64,000 nt of DNA from Terribacillus sp. FSL K6-0262 (GCF_037977385.1 NZ_CP150277.1:558001-622000), one strand, 5' to 3'. Positions 7,838 to 18,047 are shown, counted from the first letter of the stretch. The notes: a model not told the origin generated them from the sequence alone. Translations and numbers: made by a program.

Positions 7838-9232
7838 ATGATCAAACACAAAAGAAAGGCGTTCTTTATGTTTATCAAATTTTTCCCCAGATCCATCAGA
7901 AAATATCTGCATATGACACGCAGACAGCGTAAACATGAAGTACAGCTCAACCTCTGGATGATGCCGAGCCTTTATATTGCAGGGACAATCATTCTTGTGG
8001 CAATTCCGTTATTATTGGATTTATATTTCGATTTGCCTGCCAAAACCACCGGCTTCTTCAATGCATCCGCCTCCAACACTGGTACTCTTGTCAGCGCGCT
8101 GGTCAGCGGCACATTGCTTTTGGCTGCCTATACATTGAACTCCATACTGGTGGTATTGACGAGCTTCAGTTCAGAGTATTCGCCGCGCATGCTCTTTAAC
8201 TTCATCTCTGACCGTACGACACAGCATATTCTCGGACTCTTTTACGGGAGCTTTGTCTTTATGCTCGTCTCTTTCTTGTTCGTGACGAACAGCTCCAGGG
8301 ATTATTTCACCGCTGTGCCTATTTCTTGTACAATTGTCACCCTGACAGCGGTGATTGCCTTTGCTATCTTTGTCAACCATACGACAACCTGGATGCAGAT
8401 GCATAACATAGTGGATGCAATGAAAAGCGAGTCGGAAAGGATCATTCAAACCACGTTGATCGATGAACTGGAGCCATATCGTCGTGATGAACCCGGTTAC
8501 ACATTTGAAGATTACCCAGGCTATACCTATAAGGCCTCCAATTCGGGCTATATCCAGCTGATCAACTTTGTCGATATGATCAAGCAAGCCAAGGAAGACG
8601 ATGTTATCGTGAGGCTGGATGCAAAGGCCGGTGACTTCGTTTTAAAAGGCAACCGTTTGTTCAGTTATCGCGGGCCAGGTGCCCAAGATCTGCAAATCGG
8701 CAAATATAGCAAAATGATCCAAATCGGACATAAACGTTCTGAGATTCAAGACGTGGATATGAGTATGAACAAACTAAGCGAGATAGCAATCAAGTCCATC
8801 GGTAATGATGATCCGACTTCCGCTATCAATACCTTTCATCAAATGGCTGATCTGATGATCAATATGGATGCATCGACGACATTGCATCCTTATTTGCAGG
8901 ATGAAGATGGACAGACACGCGTCGTTTATAACACTGTGACTTTTTCCACTTATCTGCATGAAGGCTTCGGCCGCATTCGGCATTACACACAAAAGGATTA
9001 TCTCTTGATTGTGGAAATGATCCAGATTTTCATCCGGATGGCAGATTCCATTTCCGAAAAGAATCACTCGATCATCTGGGAATTCGTCCAAGATACGATT
9101 TTCCATATTCCGCAAACCGCATTCTACCGATCTGATCGGATTCGGCTGCTCCATTGTTTGAAGCAGCTGGCAGATGTCACCGGGAAAGAAATGGATTATT
9201 ACGAATTGGAAAGGCATCTCCAGCCAAATTAA
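7838..9232 (+). CDS. DUF2254 family membrane protein
   Basis: A 464-residue protein with four membrane segments in the first ~190 residues (for example LYIAGTIILVAIPLLLDLYF and SALVSGTLLLAAYTLNSILV), then a large soluble domain. VDMIKQAKEDDVIVRL and SEIAIKSIGNDDPTSA are DUF2254 hallmarks. Function is unknown. ATG 7838 follows GAGGGGT by about 9 bases; an internal ATG at 7868 is possible but lacks as good a site. Confidence 0.85.
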   Translation: MIKHKRKAFFMFIKFFPRSIRKYLHMTRRQRKHEVQLNLWMMPSLYIAGTIILVAIPLLLDLYFDLPAKTTGFFNASASNTGTLVSALVSGTLLLAAYTLNSILVVLTSFSSEYSPRMLFNFISDRTTQHILGLFYGSFVFMLVSFLFVTNSSRDYFTAVPISCTIVTLTAVIAFAIFVNHTTTWMQMHNIVDAMKSESERIIQTTLIDELEPYRRDEPGYTFEDYPGYTYKASNSGYIQLINFVDMIKQAKEDDVIVRLDAKAGDFVLKGNRLFSYRGPGAQDLQIGKYSKMIQIGHKRSEIQDVDMSMNKLSEIAIKSIGNDDPTSAINTFHQMADLMINMDASTTLHPYLQDEDGQTRVVYNTVTFSTYLHEGFGRIRHYTQKDYLLIVEMIQIFIRMADSISEKNHSIIWEFVQDTIFHIPQTAFYRSDRIRLLHCLKQLADVTGKEMDYYELERHLQPN

Positions 9233-9264
9233 AGAAGGAGACAGCACGCTCGCTGTCTCCTTTC
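9232..9264. terminator. Bidirectional terminator between the DUF2254 gene and addA
   Basis: GGAGACAGC and GCTGTCTCC form a 9-bp core stem extended by an AGAA/TTTCT pairing with one bulge, placed between convergent stop codons. Confidence 0.82.
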
Positions 9265-12200
9265 TTATACTTGCCGCAAAAAACCTTTGTCAAAGAAATA
9301 AAGATACTTCTCCTTGACTGGTTTCTTCCAGATACGTTCGATTGCAAGAGCATACAATTCAATCTGCACCCGATATTTCTCCGTCAAGGTCTCAGCTCTT
9401 CTGGCCGGATCTTCTCCATAGAGTGTATCCGTCTTGTAATCCAGCAGCACAAGTCCATCGTCCTCCACAATGATTTGATCGACTACCCCCTGGACAACAA
9501 CCTTATCGGAAGCTGCTCCTGTCCAGTCGCTGTACAGTTCATTAGCGGGCAGCGCCAGTGTGAAAGGTGTTTCCCGATAGAAGTGCTCAGCCCGGCGCAG
9601 ACGATTTGCTATTGGTGAATCAAGGAAATCAAGGATCCTCTCCACATCGATCGACGCAGCAGCCTCTTGCTGCAAGAATTCCTTCTCCACTAATTCTTGC
9701 AGGTACTCCTCGAGCTGCTTCTTATCCCATTCCTTCCGGATATCAAGCTGCTGCATGACAGTATGGACCGCACTGCCCCGTTCAGCCGGCGTGAGTTCCT
9801 TCGATTCCTGCAGGAAATGCGGCCTGCTGGCAATCGGAGCTCTTTGCTGGATCCGGTTCACTACGCGGATATCGCTGTAGCTGTCCCGTATTTCCCGCTG
9901 CCGCTTGATTTCCGTCACAGTCTGTTTTGCCCGGAATCTTGTTGCCTCTGAATGCGGATATTGATAAGTCAGGCGGTTCTCGACTTCGGCTTTCCAATCA
10001 GCATCCTCTTCACCAGGCTTCCACTCCGTGATGCGCTGAAGCAGCTCTTGATTGGCTTCTTCCTCTTGCTCTTCCGATGTAAGGTAATCTTTGCTTTCTT
10101 GGAGGCGTATCCTCCATTCCGAGCGATCAGCAGTAATTTCTGCCGGCAGCTGCATGGACAGCTCCCCTTCCCGGAGCTCCATCGCTTGCTCATGCCGCAG
10201 CAGGGCCGGCGCAACCCAATCCAAATAGGAGGTCGCTTCCAATCGAAAATGCGAAGGTAATACCCAATCTGGATGATCGGCAACCCGCCGCCATTTCTGA
10301 AGCTTCTTCTCCAAAGATGCAACATTCCCGACCATGACCAGCTTTTCCTTTGCACGCGTCAACGCAACGTACAGCACCCGCATTTCTTCGGCCAGGGATT
10401 CCCGCTGCTTCTCCGCTTTTAATGCATGATAGATCAAAGTAGGATACATGAGCCGCTTCACCGGATCGATGTATTTGCTGCCAAAGCCCAGATCTTTATG
10501 CAATAAATAACGTTCCCTGAGATCCTGCTGATTGAATGTTTTATCCATCGCACCTGTGATGACAACAGGAAACTCAAGTCCTTTGCTTTTATGGATGGTC
10601 ATGATCCGGACAACATCTTCCTGTTCCCCCAAAGCCTTCGCAGCTCCGAGGTCATCCCCTCGTTCTTCCATACGTTCTATGAATTTCACAAACCGGAACA
10701 GACCGCGGAATGATGTATTCTCATAATTTCTCGCCCGATCATACAGGGCACGAAGATTTGCCTGTCGCTGCCTTCCTCCCGGTATGCCGCCTACGAAATC
10801 ATAATATCCCGTCTGCCGCATGATGGACCAAATCAGGGTCGATAATGCCCCCTGCCTTGCTTCCATCCGCCAAGAACGAAGCCACTCGAGCAGCCGCTCG
10901 ATTTTGATCGAGATGGCATCATCCGTTGTCCGTGCATACGATCTGGCTGCATCATAATAGCTGCTCCGCTGATCCGCCAATCGGATTTTAGCTAAGTCAT
11001 CCTCTTTCAGACCGATGATGGGGGAGCGTAAAACAGCAGCGAACGGTATATCCTGCAGCGGATTATCGATGATCTTCAGCACACTCATCATCACTTTGAT
11101 CTCGATAGCGTCAAGATAACCTGTCGTCAGCTCGGCATATACCGGGATACCCTGCTGCTTCAGTTCTTCCATGATGCTTGGTGCCCAGGTCATGGATCGG
11201 AGGAGTATGACGATATCCCGATATTGGATATCACGCTGCTGCTGCGTGGATTTATCGACAACTTGCATCGCAGCATGCCCTTCATGACCGATCCATTGCT
11301 GAATCATCCTCGCGTAAGCACGCCCTTCCAGCTGGGCTTTTTCCAAGTCCTCCACCGTTTCCGTGTCGGTGTCGGCTTCTTCCATTTCTTCCGTACCATC
11401 CCGATTGATGATGACCAGCTCCACATCGGCATCATCATGCTTCAGCTCATCATACATTTTATTTGCGTAGATAAGCTCTGCTTCCTTTTCATACTGCATT
11501 TCCCCGACATCCTCGGAGAACAGCTGGCGGAAGATATAATTCGCGCCATCCAGCACCTGCTTCCGGCTGCGGAAGTTGCTGGCCAAATCGATGCGCATGC
11601 CTGGATTATCCGGTTCGGAAAATGCCTTGTACTTATTCAGGAACAAAGTCGGTTCCGCGTGCCGGAATCGATAGATGCTTTGTTTGACATCCCCGACCAT
11701 GAACATATTCCCGCTGCCTTTACGATCGGATAGCAGCGTGATCAGCGTTTCCTGTACAAGGTTCGTATCCTGGTATTCATCCACCAGCAATTCCTTGAAC
11801 CGGCTTTGATAGGTTTCGGCAATGCTTGACGGAATGATTTGATCTGGCGTGCTGTCATCATCGATCAGCACCTCCAGACAAAAGTGCTCCAAATCGGAGA
11901 AATCCACCAATGCCCGTTCCCGTTTCTCCATTTGATAGCGGCTGCGGAATTGCTTGACGAGCAAAGCAAGCTGCTTGATCGACGGATAAAGCTCGAGCAT
12001 ATCTGCCAGATAGACTTCCAGCTTCCGTGAAAACCAGTCCCCGGCAAGCTTCCCCCATCTCTTTTTATAGGAATCACGCAATGCTTTTGCCTGGGCTTTC
12101 TTTGTATCATCACAATCGACTTTTTTACCGGAAAGCCTGCCGAAGGACTGCTCCTTGATGAAATCCACCGCGTCATCCCAGCTGCCTCCTACAAGACTCT

Positions 12201-12990
12201 TGGCTTCAGCAATGAAATTCCTTTCCGCTTTGAAAGTGTCTGCGTAATGATATGGTCCATCCGGCTCGCATGTCAGTGCGAGTGCCTGATCGGCCTCCTG
12301 CAGCATGGCCTGCAGCTGATCGTTTGCTTCCCGCTTCAACACTTGCAGCCAAGGAAGATCACCCTCATCCTTCACATCCGAAACATTATACAGCTCCGCC
12401 ATTCCATCCAGCCACGCATCCGGATACGGATTCTGGGTAGCAAAATCATATAATTTCAGAATCAAATCTTCTACTTCCAAGTCATTGCGGTCATTGCTGA
12501 AGCGATCGACGACACCGAAGAAGGCCGCTTGCTCATCGCCTTCCTTACCGTACCATTCCTCCAGCAGCTCACCCATGACCTCCTGACGGATCAAATCTGC
12601 TTCCAAATCATCCGCGATTCGAAAACCTGGATCCAAATCCAGCAAATACGCATATTTGCGCACGACATCCAGGCAGAATGAGTGAAGCGTGGAAATGGAC
12701 GCATGCTGCAGCAATGATAGCTGCTTGCGAAGATGCTGGGATGATGGATTCGCCTCCAACGCCTTTTCGAGAGCCGATCCGATCCGGCTGCGCATTTCTT
12801 GCGCTGCTGCATTCGTAAAGGTCACGACAAGCAGCTGATCAATGTCCACCGGATCCTCTTGATTCACAAGCTTCTGGATGATCCGTTCGACAAGGACAGC
12901 CGTCTTCCCCGATCCCGCTGCTGCCGCCACCAATATATCATGTCCTTTGGCATCGATTGCCAACTGCTGTTCCTCAGTCCACTTCACCAT
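9265..12990 (-). CDS. addA: AddA helicase-nuclease subunit (RecBCD-type DNA end processing)
   Basis: A 1241-residue UvrD-family helicase with a C-terminal RecB-like nuclease. AAAGSGKTAVL near residue 35 is the Walker A motif, LLVDEYQDTN near 400 is motif II, and VRIMTIHKSKGLEFP near 790 belongs to motif V. The nuclease part near 1170 contains LLDYKTDTL with the catalytic DYK. With AddB it resects double-strand breaks to recombination sites such as Chi. The ATG follows GAAGGAGG and overlaps the end of addB by 17 bases, indicating translational coupling in the order addB-addA. Confidence 0.97.
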   Translation of the reverse strand: MVKWTEEQQLAIDAKGHDILVAAAAGSGKTAVLVERIIQKLVNQEDPVDIDQLLVVTFTNAAAQEMRSRIGSALEKALEANPSSQHLRKQLSLLQHASISTLHSFCLDVVRKYAYLLDLDPGFRIADDLEADLIRQEVMGELLEEWYGKEGDEQAAFFGVVDRFSNDRNDLEVEDLILKLYDFATQNPYPDAWLDGMAELYNVSDVKDEGDLPWLQVLKREANDQLQAMLQEADQALALTCEPDGPYHYADTFKAERNFIAEAKSLVGGSWDDAVDFIKEQSFGRLSGKKVDCDDTKKAQAKALRDSYKKRWGKLAGDWFSRKLEVYLADMLELYPSIKQLALLVKQFRSRYQMEKRERALVDFSDLEHFCLEVLIDDDSTPDQIIPSSIAETYQSRFKELLVDEYQDTNLVQETLITLLSDRKGSGNMFMVGDVKQSIYRFRHAEPTLFLNKYKAFSEPDNPGMRIDLASNFRSRKQVLDGANYIFRQLFSEDVGEMQYEKEAELIYANKMYDELKHDDADVELVIINRDGTEEMEEADTDTETVEDLEKAQLEGRAYARMIQQWIGHEGHAAMQVVDKSTQQQRDIQYRDIVILLRSMTWAPSIMEELKQQGIPVYAELTTGYLDAIEIKVMMSVLKIIDNPLQDIPFAAVLRSPIIGLKEDDLAKIRLADQRSSYYDAARSYARTTDDAISIKIERLLEWLRSWRMEARQGALSTLIWSIMRQTGYYDFVGGIPGGRQRQANLRALYDRARNYENTSFRGLFRFVKFIERMEERGDDLGAAKALGEQEDVVRIMTIHKSKGLEFPVVITGAMDKTFNQQDLRERYLLHKDLGFGSKYIDPVKRLMYPTLIYHALKAEKQRESLAEEMRVLYVALTRAKEKLVMVGNVASLEKKLQKWRRVADHPDWVLPSHFRLEATSYLDWVAPALLRHEQAMELREGELSMQLPAEITADRSEWRIRLQESKDYLTSEEQEEEANQELLQRITEWKPGEEDADWKAEVENRLTYQYPHSEATRFRAKQTVTEIKRQREIRDSYSDIRVVNRIQQRAPIASRPHFLQESKELTPAERGSAVHTVMQQLDIRKEWDKKQLEEYLQELVEKEFLQQEAAASIDVERILDFLDSPIANRLRRAEHFYRETPFTLALPANELYSDWTGAASDKVVVQGVVDQIIVEDDGLVLLDYKTDTLYGEDPARRAETLTEKYRVQIELYALAIERIWKKPVKEKYLYFFDKGFLRQV

Positions 12991-15900
12991 GTCGCTCCAC
13001 CTCCTTCTTGATGCTGTTCAGCACTTCGTCATCCTTCATATCCTTGATGGCACGATATTTATTACCGGCAAGTGATGCATCGAACTGGCAAACCGCCTTG
13101 AATTCACAGAATGTACAAGCACTTTGATCATGGTGCCGATATGGATTCAAATGCACGCCGCCATTGGTGATATCCAATCCCGCTTGCTCCATCAAAAATC
13201 TGGTATGCTGCTGCAGGGCGCGGAACGTGTCTTCATCCGCCGTCTGGGATCCTGCCCTGAACCCGCCATCCTTCTTCAGGCCAGCCGGGATGATTTTACT
13301 CATACCCGATTCGAGTGATGTATCCATCATCCGGGCAACCGATTCCTGCTCAAGAAGCATGCCTTGCATTTTGAATTTCTTGAAAATCTCTTCTTCGATA
13401 TCAACCTGCGACCTGCTTGATTGAGATATCAGCGGGTTGTGCACATGGAAATACAGCACCCCCGCAGGAGTCGCCTTGAGACCTAGCCATTCCTCTGAAT
13501 GTGATAGGACAACATCCAGATAGGCGAGCATCTGCAGAGCCAGACCATAGTACACCTCGGTCAGATTCAGCGCCTTGCTGCTGGATTTATAATCGATTAT
13601 GCGAAGGAACAGTTCTTCCTGTTCGATCGCCTTGTCAACCCTGTCGATCCGTCCCCTCAGCTGCACATCATAGCCGTTTGGCAGTGCGATCTCAATCGGA
13701 GGCAGTGTCTTGTCCTCGCCGAAATCAAGCTCAAGCCCGACAGGGGAGAACTTGCTTTGCCTTGCCTGCTCACTCAGTGTATAGGCAGCCCGTGCAATGA
13801 TTTCCTGCAGCTTCTGCTGGATGTACTTGAAGCGGTTGGAGCTATGGAGTATCTGGTTCTGCAGCACAGGCGCGAGATTCCCCATTGCCCGCTTCGCGTA
13901 ACCAGCGGCATCGTTTCGATTAAGCTGCGCATAATCCCTGCCCTCCAGCTGCACCCAATCGGTGATTTGCTTCAATGCCTCATGGAAAAGCTGACCGATA
14001 TCCGGGGCGTCCAATTTGTACGTCCGTCTGTTTTCCAAACCGAGACTGTACTTGGCGAAATGCTGATAGGAACATCGATAGTAAGTTTCCAGGCGGGATA
14101 CACTTGCTTTCACCTTTTTCGGGAAAAGCTGCTCCTTTGTCTCTTCCTTCAAATCTTCTGCCTCATTTCGGTAAAAGAGGCTTTGAAGGATCCTTCCCGT
14201 CAATTCACCTGCGCTTTCCTGGCGAATGAACCAGTTGAGCACGCTATCCCAGATCGGATGGATCGGATAGCTGCGCAATTTACGGGCAAGCTGCGTCGTA
14301 AGCGCAGACCGGGTCTGATCGATGGTTGCAACAAAGCGGGCCGTATCCAGGCTGTCCTCCGGATCCTGAAGCATACGCTCATCGCAGCACCAATCGAATA
14401 AATCCTTCATGCGCTGTACGAGCGAAGACGCCATTTTCGCCTTTCCTTCCTGATCACTGATCGGATAGCTTACCCAAAGCCGTTCACTTGCTGCCGTAAA
14501 AGCGAGATACATATAAAAGCTTTCATCCAGGAGCTGGCGCTTGCTCCCTGCTGCAAGCTGCAAACCGTATACCGCCAGTACTTCCCGATCCTCTTCACTG
14601 ATGAGTCCGTCATTCCTGGGCTTCATCGGCCACACACCCTCGTTGACCCCAAGCAGGAACGCACATTTCAATCCGCTCACCTTGCTATGATCGATTGTCC
14701 CGACGATCACCTGATCCAGACTGGGCGGGATATGGGCGAATTCCAGCGATTCGAAGCCGGTTTCCATCGTATGACGGAATACTTGCAGGGAAACGCGCTC
14801 TTCGCCGACTATCTCCACGGCTTCATCCAGCAGCTGGAGCACGGCATCCCAGACCTGGTCTTGTTCCCTTGCCCTTTCCAATTCACCACGCTCATCGAAA
14901 GTGACTTGCATTTCTTCCAGGCGCTGCGGCACTTTCAGCTGTTCCAGCCAATCGTAAACCGCAATCGAGCGTTCACGGAATGTCTTGCCCTCCCGCAGCT
15001 TCCGATCGAATTTCTTCATCGCTTCAGCTACCTGCCGGCGATAATGATTGATCCGTTTCTGCGTTTCCAATTCCTTATCCGTCTGCCGGGTCGATTCAAA
15101 GCCGCGGAACCGCTGGAAGATCCAATCTTCTTTTTGCAGCCAGCGATCCCTGGAGCGGATGCCATATTCCAGACAGTAATTCTCCAATTCATCTATCGCT
15201 TCTTCCGTCAGCGGATAGACTTCATCGCTTGATGGGATGAAGCCGGTCTTCAAGACGCGGAACACGGCCTCATAACGCCAATTCCCATCGACCACTTCCA
15301 TTCCGGAACGGATCAATTCCAGCAGCGGATGGTGGATCATCGGCTTTTTCTGATCGATGAATACTGGAATATGATAATCCTTGAACACCGTTTCAATCAG
15401 CTCGTGGTACACATCCGCCTGTCTCAAAAGCAATGCTATGTCCTGATAACGATAGCCCTTCTCCCGTACAAGTGTGATGATTTCCTGCGCCACCCCTTCG
15501 ACCTCCGCCCTCGGATGGACTGCCTGCGCCAGCGTGACCGGTACTTCCCCTTTCAGTGATGGTGCGGGGCGAGTTTCAAAATGCTTCTCCAAATGCAGGA
15601 AGGCAGGGTTATGGCCAAAACGTCCCTCCTCCGGGCTCAGCTGCTCGATGGAGGTGATCGGAACATTCCGCTCCTGTGCCGTCTGTTTGATTTGAAGAAA
15701 TGTATCGTGTGTGCGGGCGAACAAATCAAGCTCATCTACATCCTGACGGTTCGCTGCGTCCAATGTAAGTGTCACGGTGACTTGCTCGGCTTCCGTCATC
15801 AGGGCACCGATTACCTCCAGCTCCTGCGGCGTGAATTGATGGAAACCATCCAGATAGATTTCCGCCCCTTTCACAGACCGCGACAGCGGGATTTTGGAAG

Positions 15901-16477
15901 CCAATACTTGCAGCTGATCCTCGCTGTCAATATATTTATCGCGCAATAGCGCGGTCAGACGATCGTATATATAACTGATATCCTCCAGCTTATCCCGAAG
16001 CGTGCGTTCCGGGGAGTGCGGCAGCTGAAACTGCTCCATTTCCTGTATTTGGGCATGAAGAAGCTCCGGCGTAACCCGATATCGCTTCAGCTCTGTGATC
16101 ATGCTTTCCAGCTGCCCCATGAAACCATTCTTCTCGATCGCTTTTTGGAAGACATTCCAGTCGGATTTCCGTTCCTCGGTGATTTTCCGGAGCATCATCT
16201 GGATACCGGTCGAGCTGATGAACTGCTTGGTCGCACCGCCTGTCTCCTGCAGAATATACCAAGCCAACCGCGACAAGCTGTACACTTGTGCGCGGATGCT
16301 GCCCTCTACGCCGGTTTGTCTGATCAGCGCCTGCTCCTGCTGAAAAGTCATCTGATCCGGAACGAGATAAAATATATTCGGCCCCATCGGATCTTCGTTC
16401 AATTTGGCTGCTATCTCATCCAGACAAGCCCGGCTTTTCCCTGCCCCAGACCGGCCGACGATAAAACGTACACCCAT
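12974..16477 (-). CDS. addB: AddB helicase-nuclease subunit
   Basis: An 1167-residue partner of AddA with an N-terminal Walker A (VGRSGAGKSRA at residues 6-16), an inactivated helicase core and a RecB-type nuclease (RIIDYKSS near residue 970). Cysteines for the 4Fe-4S staple are visible: one in YYRCSYQHFA near 790 and three in the C-terminal CTFCEFKAVC. The ATG at 16477 was chosen because AGGAG lies about 10 bases upstream and the protein then matches the ~1166-residue family length. A near-consensus LexA box lies about 75 bases upstream. Confidence 0.96.
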   Translation of the reverse strand: MGVRFIVGRSGAGKSRACLDEIAAKLNEDPMGPNIFYLVPDQMTFQQEQALIRQTGVEGSIRAQVYSLSRLAWYILQETGGATKQFISSTGIQMMLRKITEERKSDWNVFQKAIEKNGFMGQLESMITELKRYRVTPELLHAQIQEMEQFQLPHSPERTLRDKLEDISYIYDRLTALLRDKYIDSEDQLQVLASKIPLSRSVKGAEIYLDGFHQFTPQELEVIGALMTEAEQVTVTLTLDAANRQDVDELDLFARTHDTFLQIKQTAQERNVPITSIEQLSPEEGRFGHNPAFLHLEKHFETRPAPSLKGEVPVTLAQAVHPRAEVEGVAQEIITLVREKGYRYQDIALLLRQADVYHELIETVFKDYHIPVFIDQKKPMIHHPLLELIRSGMEVVDGNWRYEAVFRVLKTGFIPSSDEVYPLTEEAIDELENYCLEYGIRSRDRWLQKEDWIFQRFRGFESTRQTDKELETQKRINHYRRQVAEAMKKFDRKLREGKTFRERSIAVYDWLEQLKVPQRLEEMQVTFDERGELERAREQDQVWDAVLQLLDEAVEIVGEERVSLQVFRHTMETGFESLEFAHIPPSLDQVIVGTIDHSKVSGLKCAFLLGVNEGVWPMKPRNDGLISEEDREVLAVYGLQLAAGSKRQLLDESFYMYLAFTAASERLWVSYPISDQEGKAKMASSLVQRMKDLFDWCCDERMLQDPEDSLDTARFVATIDQTRSALTTQLARKLRSYPIHPIWDSVLNWFIRQESAGELTGRILQSLFYRNEAEDLKEETKEQLFPKKVKASVSRLETYYRCSYQHFAKYSLGLENRRTYKLDAPDIGQLFHEALKQITDWVQLEGRDYAQLNRNDAAGYAKRAMGNLAPVLQNQILHSSNRFKYIQQKLQEIIARAAYTLSEQARQSKFSPVGLELDFGEDKTLPPIEIALPNGYDVQLRGRIDRVDKAIEQEELFLRIIDYKSSSKALNLTEVYYGLALQMLAYLDVVLSHSEEWLGLKATPAGVLYFHVHNPLISQSSRSQVDIEEEIFKKFKMQGMLLEQESVARMMDTSLESGMSKIIPAGLKKDGGFRAGSQTADEDTFRALQQHTRFLMEQAGLDITNGGVHLNPYRHHDQSACTFCEFKAVCQFDASLAGNKYRAIKDMKDDEVLNSIKKEVERHGEVD

Positions 16478-16551
16478 GCTACACTTCACTCCTGTCTCCC
16501 AAACTAGTAATCTTATTTTATCATGTTCCGTCGCTGAAAGGAAAACAAACG

Positions 16552-16565
16552 CGTACATTTGTTCG
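16552..16565. promoter_or_regulatory. Candidate LexA/DinR box upstream of addBA
   Basis: CGTACATTTGTTCG; on the minus strand CGAACAAATGTACG. It differs by one base from the CGAAC-N4-GTTCG form of the Bacillus SOS box. It lies about 75 bases before the addB start. Confidence 0.4.
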
Positions 16566-16580
16566 ATTGCATATATTGGA

Positions 16581-16607
16581 AAAGCTCCTTATCCAAGATA
16601 AGGAGCT
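16581..16607 (-). terminator. Terminator of the signal peptidase gene
   Basis: AGCTCCTTATC and GATAAGGAGCT form a perfect 11-bp stem with a 3-base loop and a short TTTT on the minus-strand side, overlapping the stop codon. Confidence 0.8.
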
Positions 16608-17148
16608 AAGCACCAAGGCCCGTTGCAGACATTGGCCAGAATTGGGCATCCACCTTCCCGACAACCTGTTCAATCGGAATGAAACCAAATGCACGGCTGT
16701 CCAGGCTGTCGCGGCGATTATCCCCCATGACGAACAGCATTCCATCCGGTACAGTCGTTTGCCCGGTCACATCCTCCAATGTAAAATCATACGTCAATCG
16801 ACCATCGATATCATCCTTATAGGCTTCCAGATAATGCTCCGGGCGGTATTCCCCATTCACGAACAGCCTGTCATTCCTCACTTCCAGTGTATCACCAGGC
16901 ATTCCAATCACTCGTTTGACATAATCCTCATCTTCGGTTGCATGAAAGACGATGACATCAAAACGCCGAATACTATCTGCATCGTTCCTGAATTTGTTCA
17001 CCATCAGGAAGTTGCCATCCTGCAAGGTAGGCTCCATCGACTCCCCTTCCACCCGATAATCCGCAAAGACCCATTCCCTGAAACAGACGAGCAAAAGCAC
17101 GATGCCGGCAAACAGGAAGAAAAACCTCCAACGTTTTTTCTTTTTCAT
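16606..17148 (-). CDS. sipV: Type I signal peptidase (SipV-like)
   Basis: A 180-residue membrane protease that cleaves signal peptides from exported proteins. One N-terminal membrane anchor (residues 8-29) is followed by the box-B motif GESMEPTL with catalytic Ser37, the lysine region YVKRVIGMPGD with Lys78, and GDNRRDSLDSR near the C-terminus. The start at 17148 has GGAGG 7 bases upstream; a longer frame from 17181 lacks a site. Placement after yhjE matches sipV of B. subtilis. It is 54 bases downstream of yhjE and is likely co-transcribed with it. Confidence 0.93.
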   Translation of the reverse strand: MKKKKRWRFFFLFAGIVLLLVCFREWVFADYRVEGESMEPTLQDGNFLMVNKFRNDADSIRRFDVIVFHATEDEDYVKRVIGMPGDTLEVRNDRLFVNGEYRPEHYLEAYKDDIDGRLTYDFTLEDVTGQTTVPDGMLFVMGDNRRDSLDSRAFGFIPIEQVVGKVDAQFWPMSATGLGA

Positions 17149-17202
17149 GTACTTTCCTCCGGTGTGAGTGTTTTGGAACACTTTACCCCGGCAGGTACAG
17201 CT

Positions 17203-17847
17203 TCAATCCTTATCGGACTGCTCCTGCTTGCCGTTCTTCTTCAATCTTCCTTCCACGTACTTGCCGATCATCCAAAACAGGATGATGGCAACGGCGACAA
17301 CGACAGTCTTGATCGGATTTTCCGCAAAAGATGTCAGACTGTCCCCGATATAAGCAATCGAGAAGATCATCAGTGCCTTACCGAGAAATACTGCCAGCGC
17401 GAATTGCTGCAAGCTGATTCTCGATAACCCGGCAACGACATTGATGATAGCCGACGGGGAAAATGGGAAGCATAATAAAATGAATAGCGGACCGAAACCA
17501 TGACGATCCAGCCATTCCGTTATTCTCTTAACTTGTTTATTATGACGCAGCCAATTGATCACCCGTGTATGGCGGTAGCGCCGTATCAGCCAAAAGACCG
17601 TGATCGCACCAAGTGACGTGCCAATCCATGAATACAGGAAGCCCCATAGCAGGCCGTACGCCACCGTATTCGTAAGCACGAATACAACAAGCGGCAAAAA
17701 CGGCAGGAAAGCTTCAAAATAAGGAAGCAATATGCCGGGTATAGGACCCAGATTCTCATATCGATCCAGCAGGGATTTTACATAGTCGTCCCATGTTCCA
17801 TTGCGGAACATTTCCATCAAATCGTTCCATCCAAAACCTAAGACCAT
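17203..17847 (-). CDS. yhjE: TVP38/TMEM64 (DedA-like) membrane protein YhjE
   Basis: A 214-residue polytopic protein of the SNARE-associated/VTT superfamily. The central GFLYSWIGTSLGAITVFWL and the motif FSPSAIINVVAGLSRIS around residues 130-145 are typical of TVP38 proteins, thought to act as lipid scramblases or transport factors. The C-terminus is charged. A GGAGAA site precedes the ATG. It leads a likely two-gene operon with the signal peptidase, as in B. subtilis. Confidence 0.88.
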   Translation of the reverse strand: MVLGFGWNDLMEMFRNGTWDDYVKSLLDRYENLGPIPGILLPYFEAFLPFLPLVVFVLTNTVAYGLLWGFLYSWIGTSLGAITVFWLIRRYRHTRVINWLRHNKQVKRITEWLDRHGFGPLFILLCFPFSPSAIINVVAGLSRISLQQFALAVFLGKALMIFSIAYIGDSLTSFAENPIKTVVVAVAIILFWMIGKYVEGRLKKNGKQEQSDKD

Positions 17848-18009
17848 CTAACCATTCTCCTATTCCCAGCTAAAAACATCTTTTTACCATTTTAAACGAA
17901 AAGCCCGAGCCTGCAAAGTCTGACAGGATAACCCCTTCTTTTCCTGCATTTGGTTGGTGATTAAATAATTACCTGTGCTATCCTGTTTCCGCTTCGCATA
18001 GCAATAGGA

Positions 18010-18015
18010 TATAAT
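18010..18015 (+). promoter_or_regulatory. -10 element of the yhjD promoter
   Basis: A perfect TATAAT, 33 bases before the yhjD ATG and directly abutting a LexA-like dyad. The -35 hexamer 17 bases upstream (TTCCGC) is poor. Confidence 0.4.
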
Positions 18016-18029
18016 GGAACTTATGTTCG
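18016..18029. promoter_or_regulatory. Candidate LexA/DinR box upstream of yhjD
   Basis: GGAACTTATGTTCG: the GAAC-N4-GTTC core is perfect, and only the first base differs from CGAAC-N4-GTTCG. It would cover the transcription start next to the -10 TATAAT. Confidence 0.5.
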
Positions 18030-18047
18030 CAATAGGAGGAAAGGCAT

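Noticed and set aside
16567..17427. A 286-codon plus-strand frame over the signal peptidase and yhjE
   Set aside because: Mirror of conserved minus-strand genes; no plausible start signal or recognisable domain.
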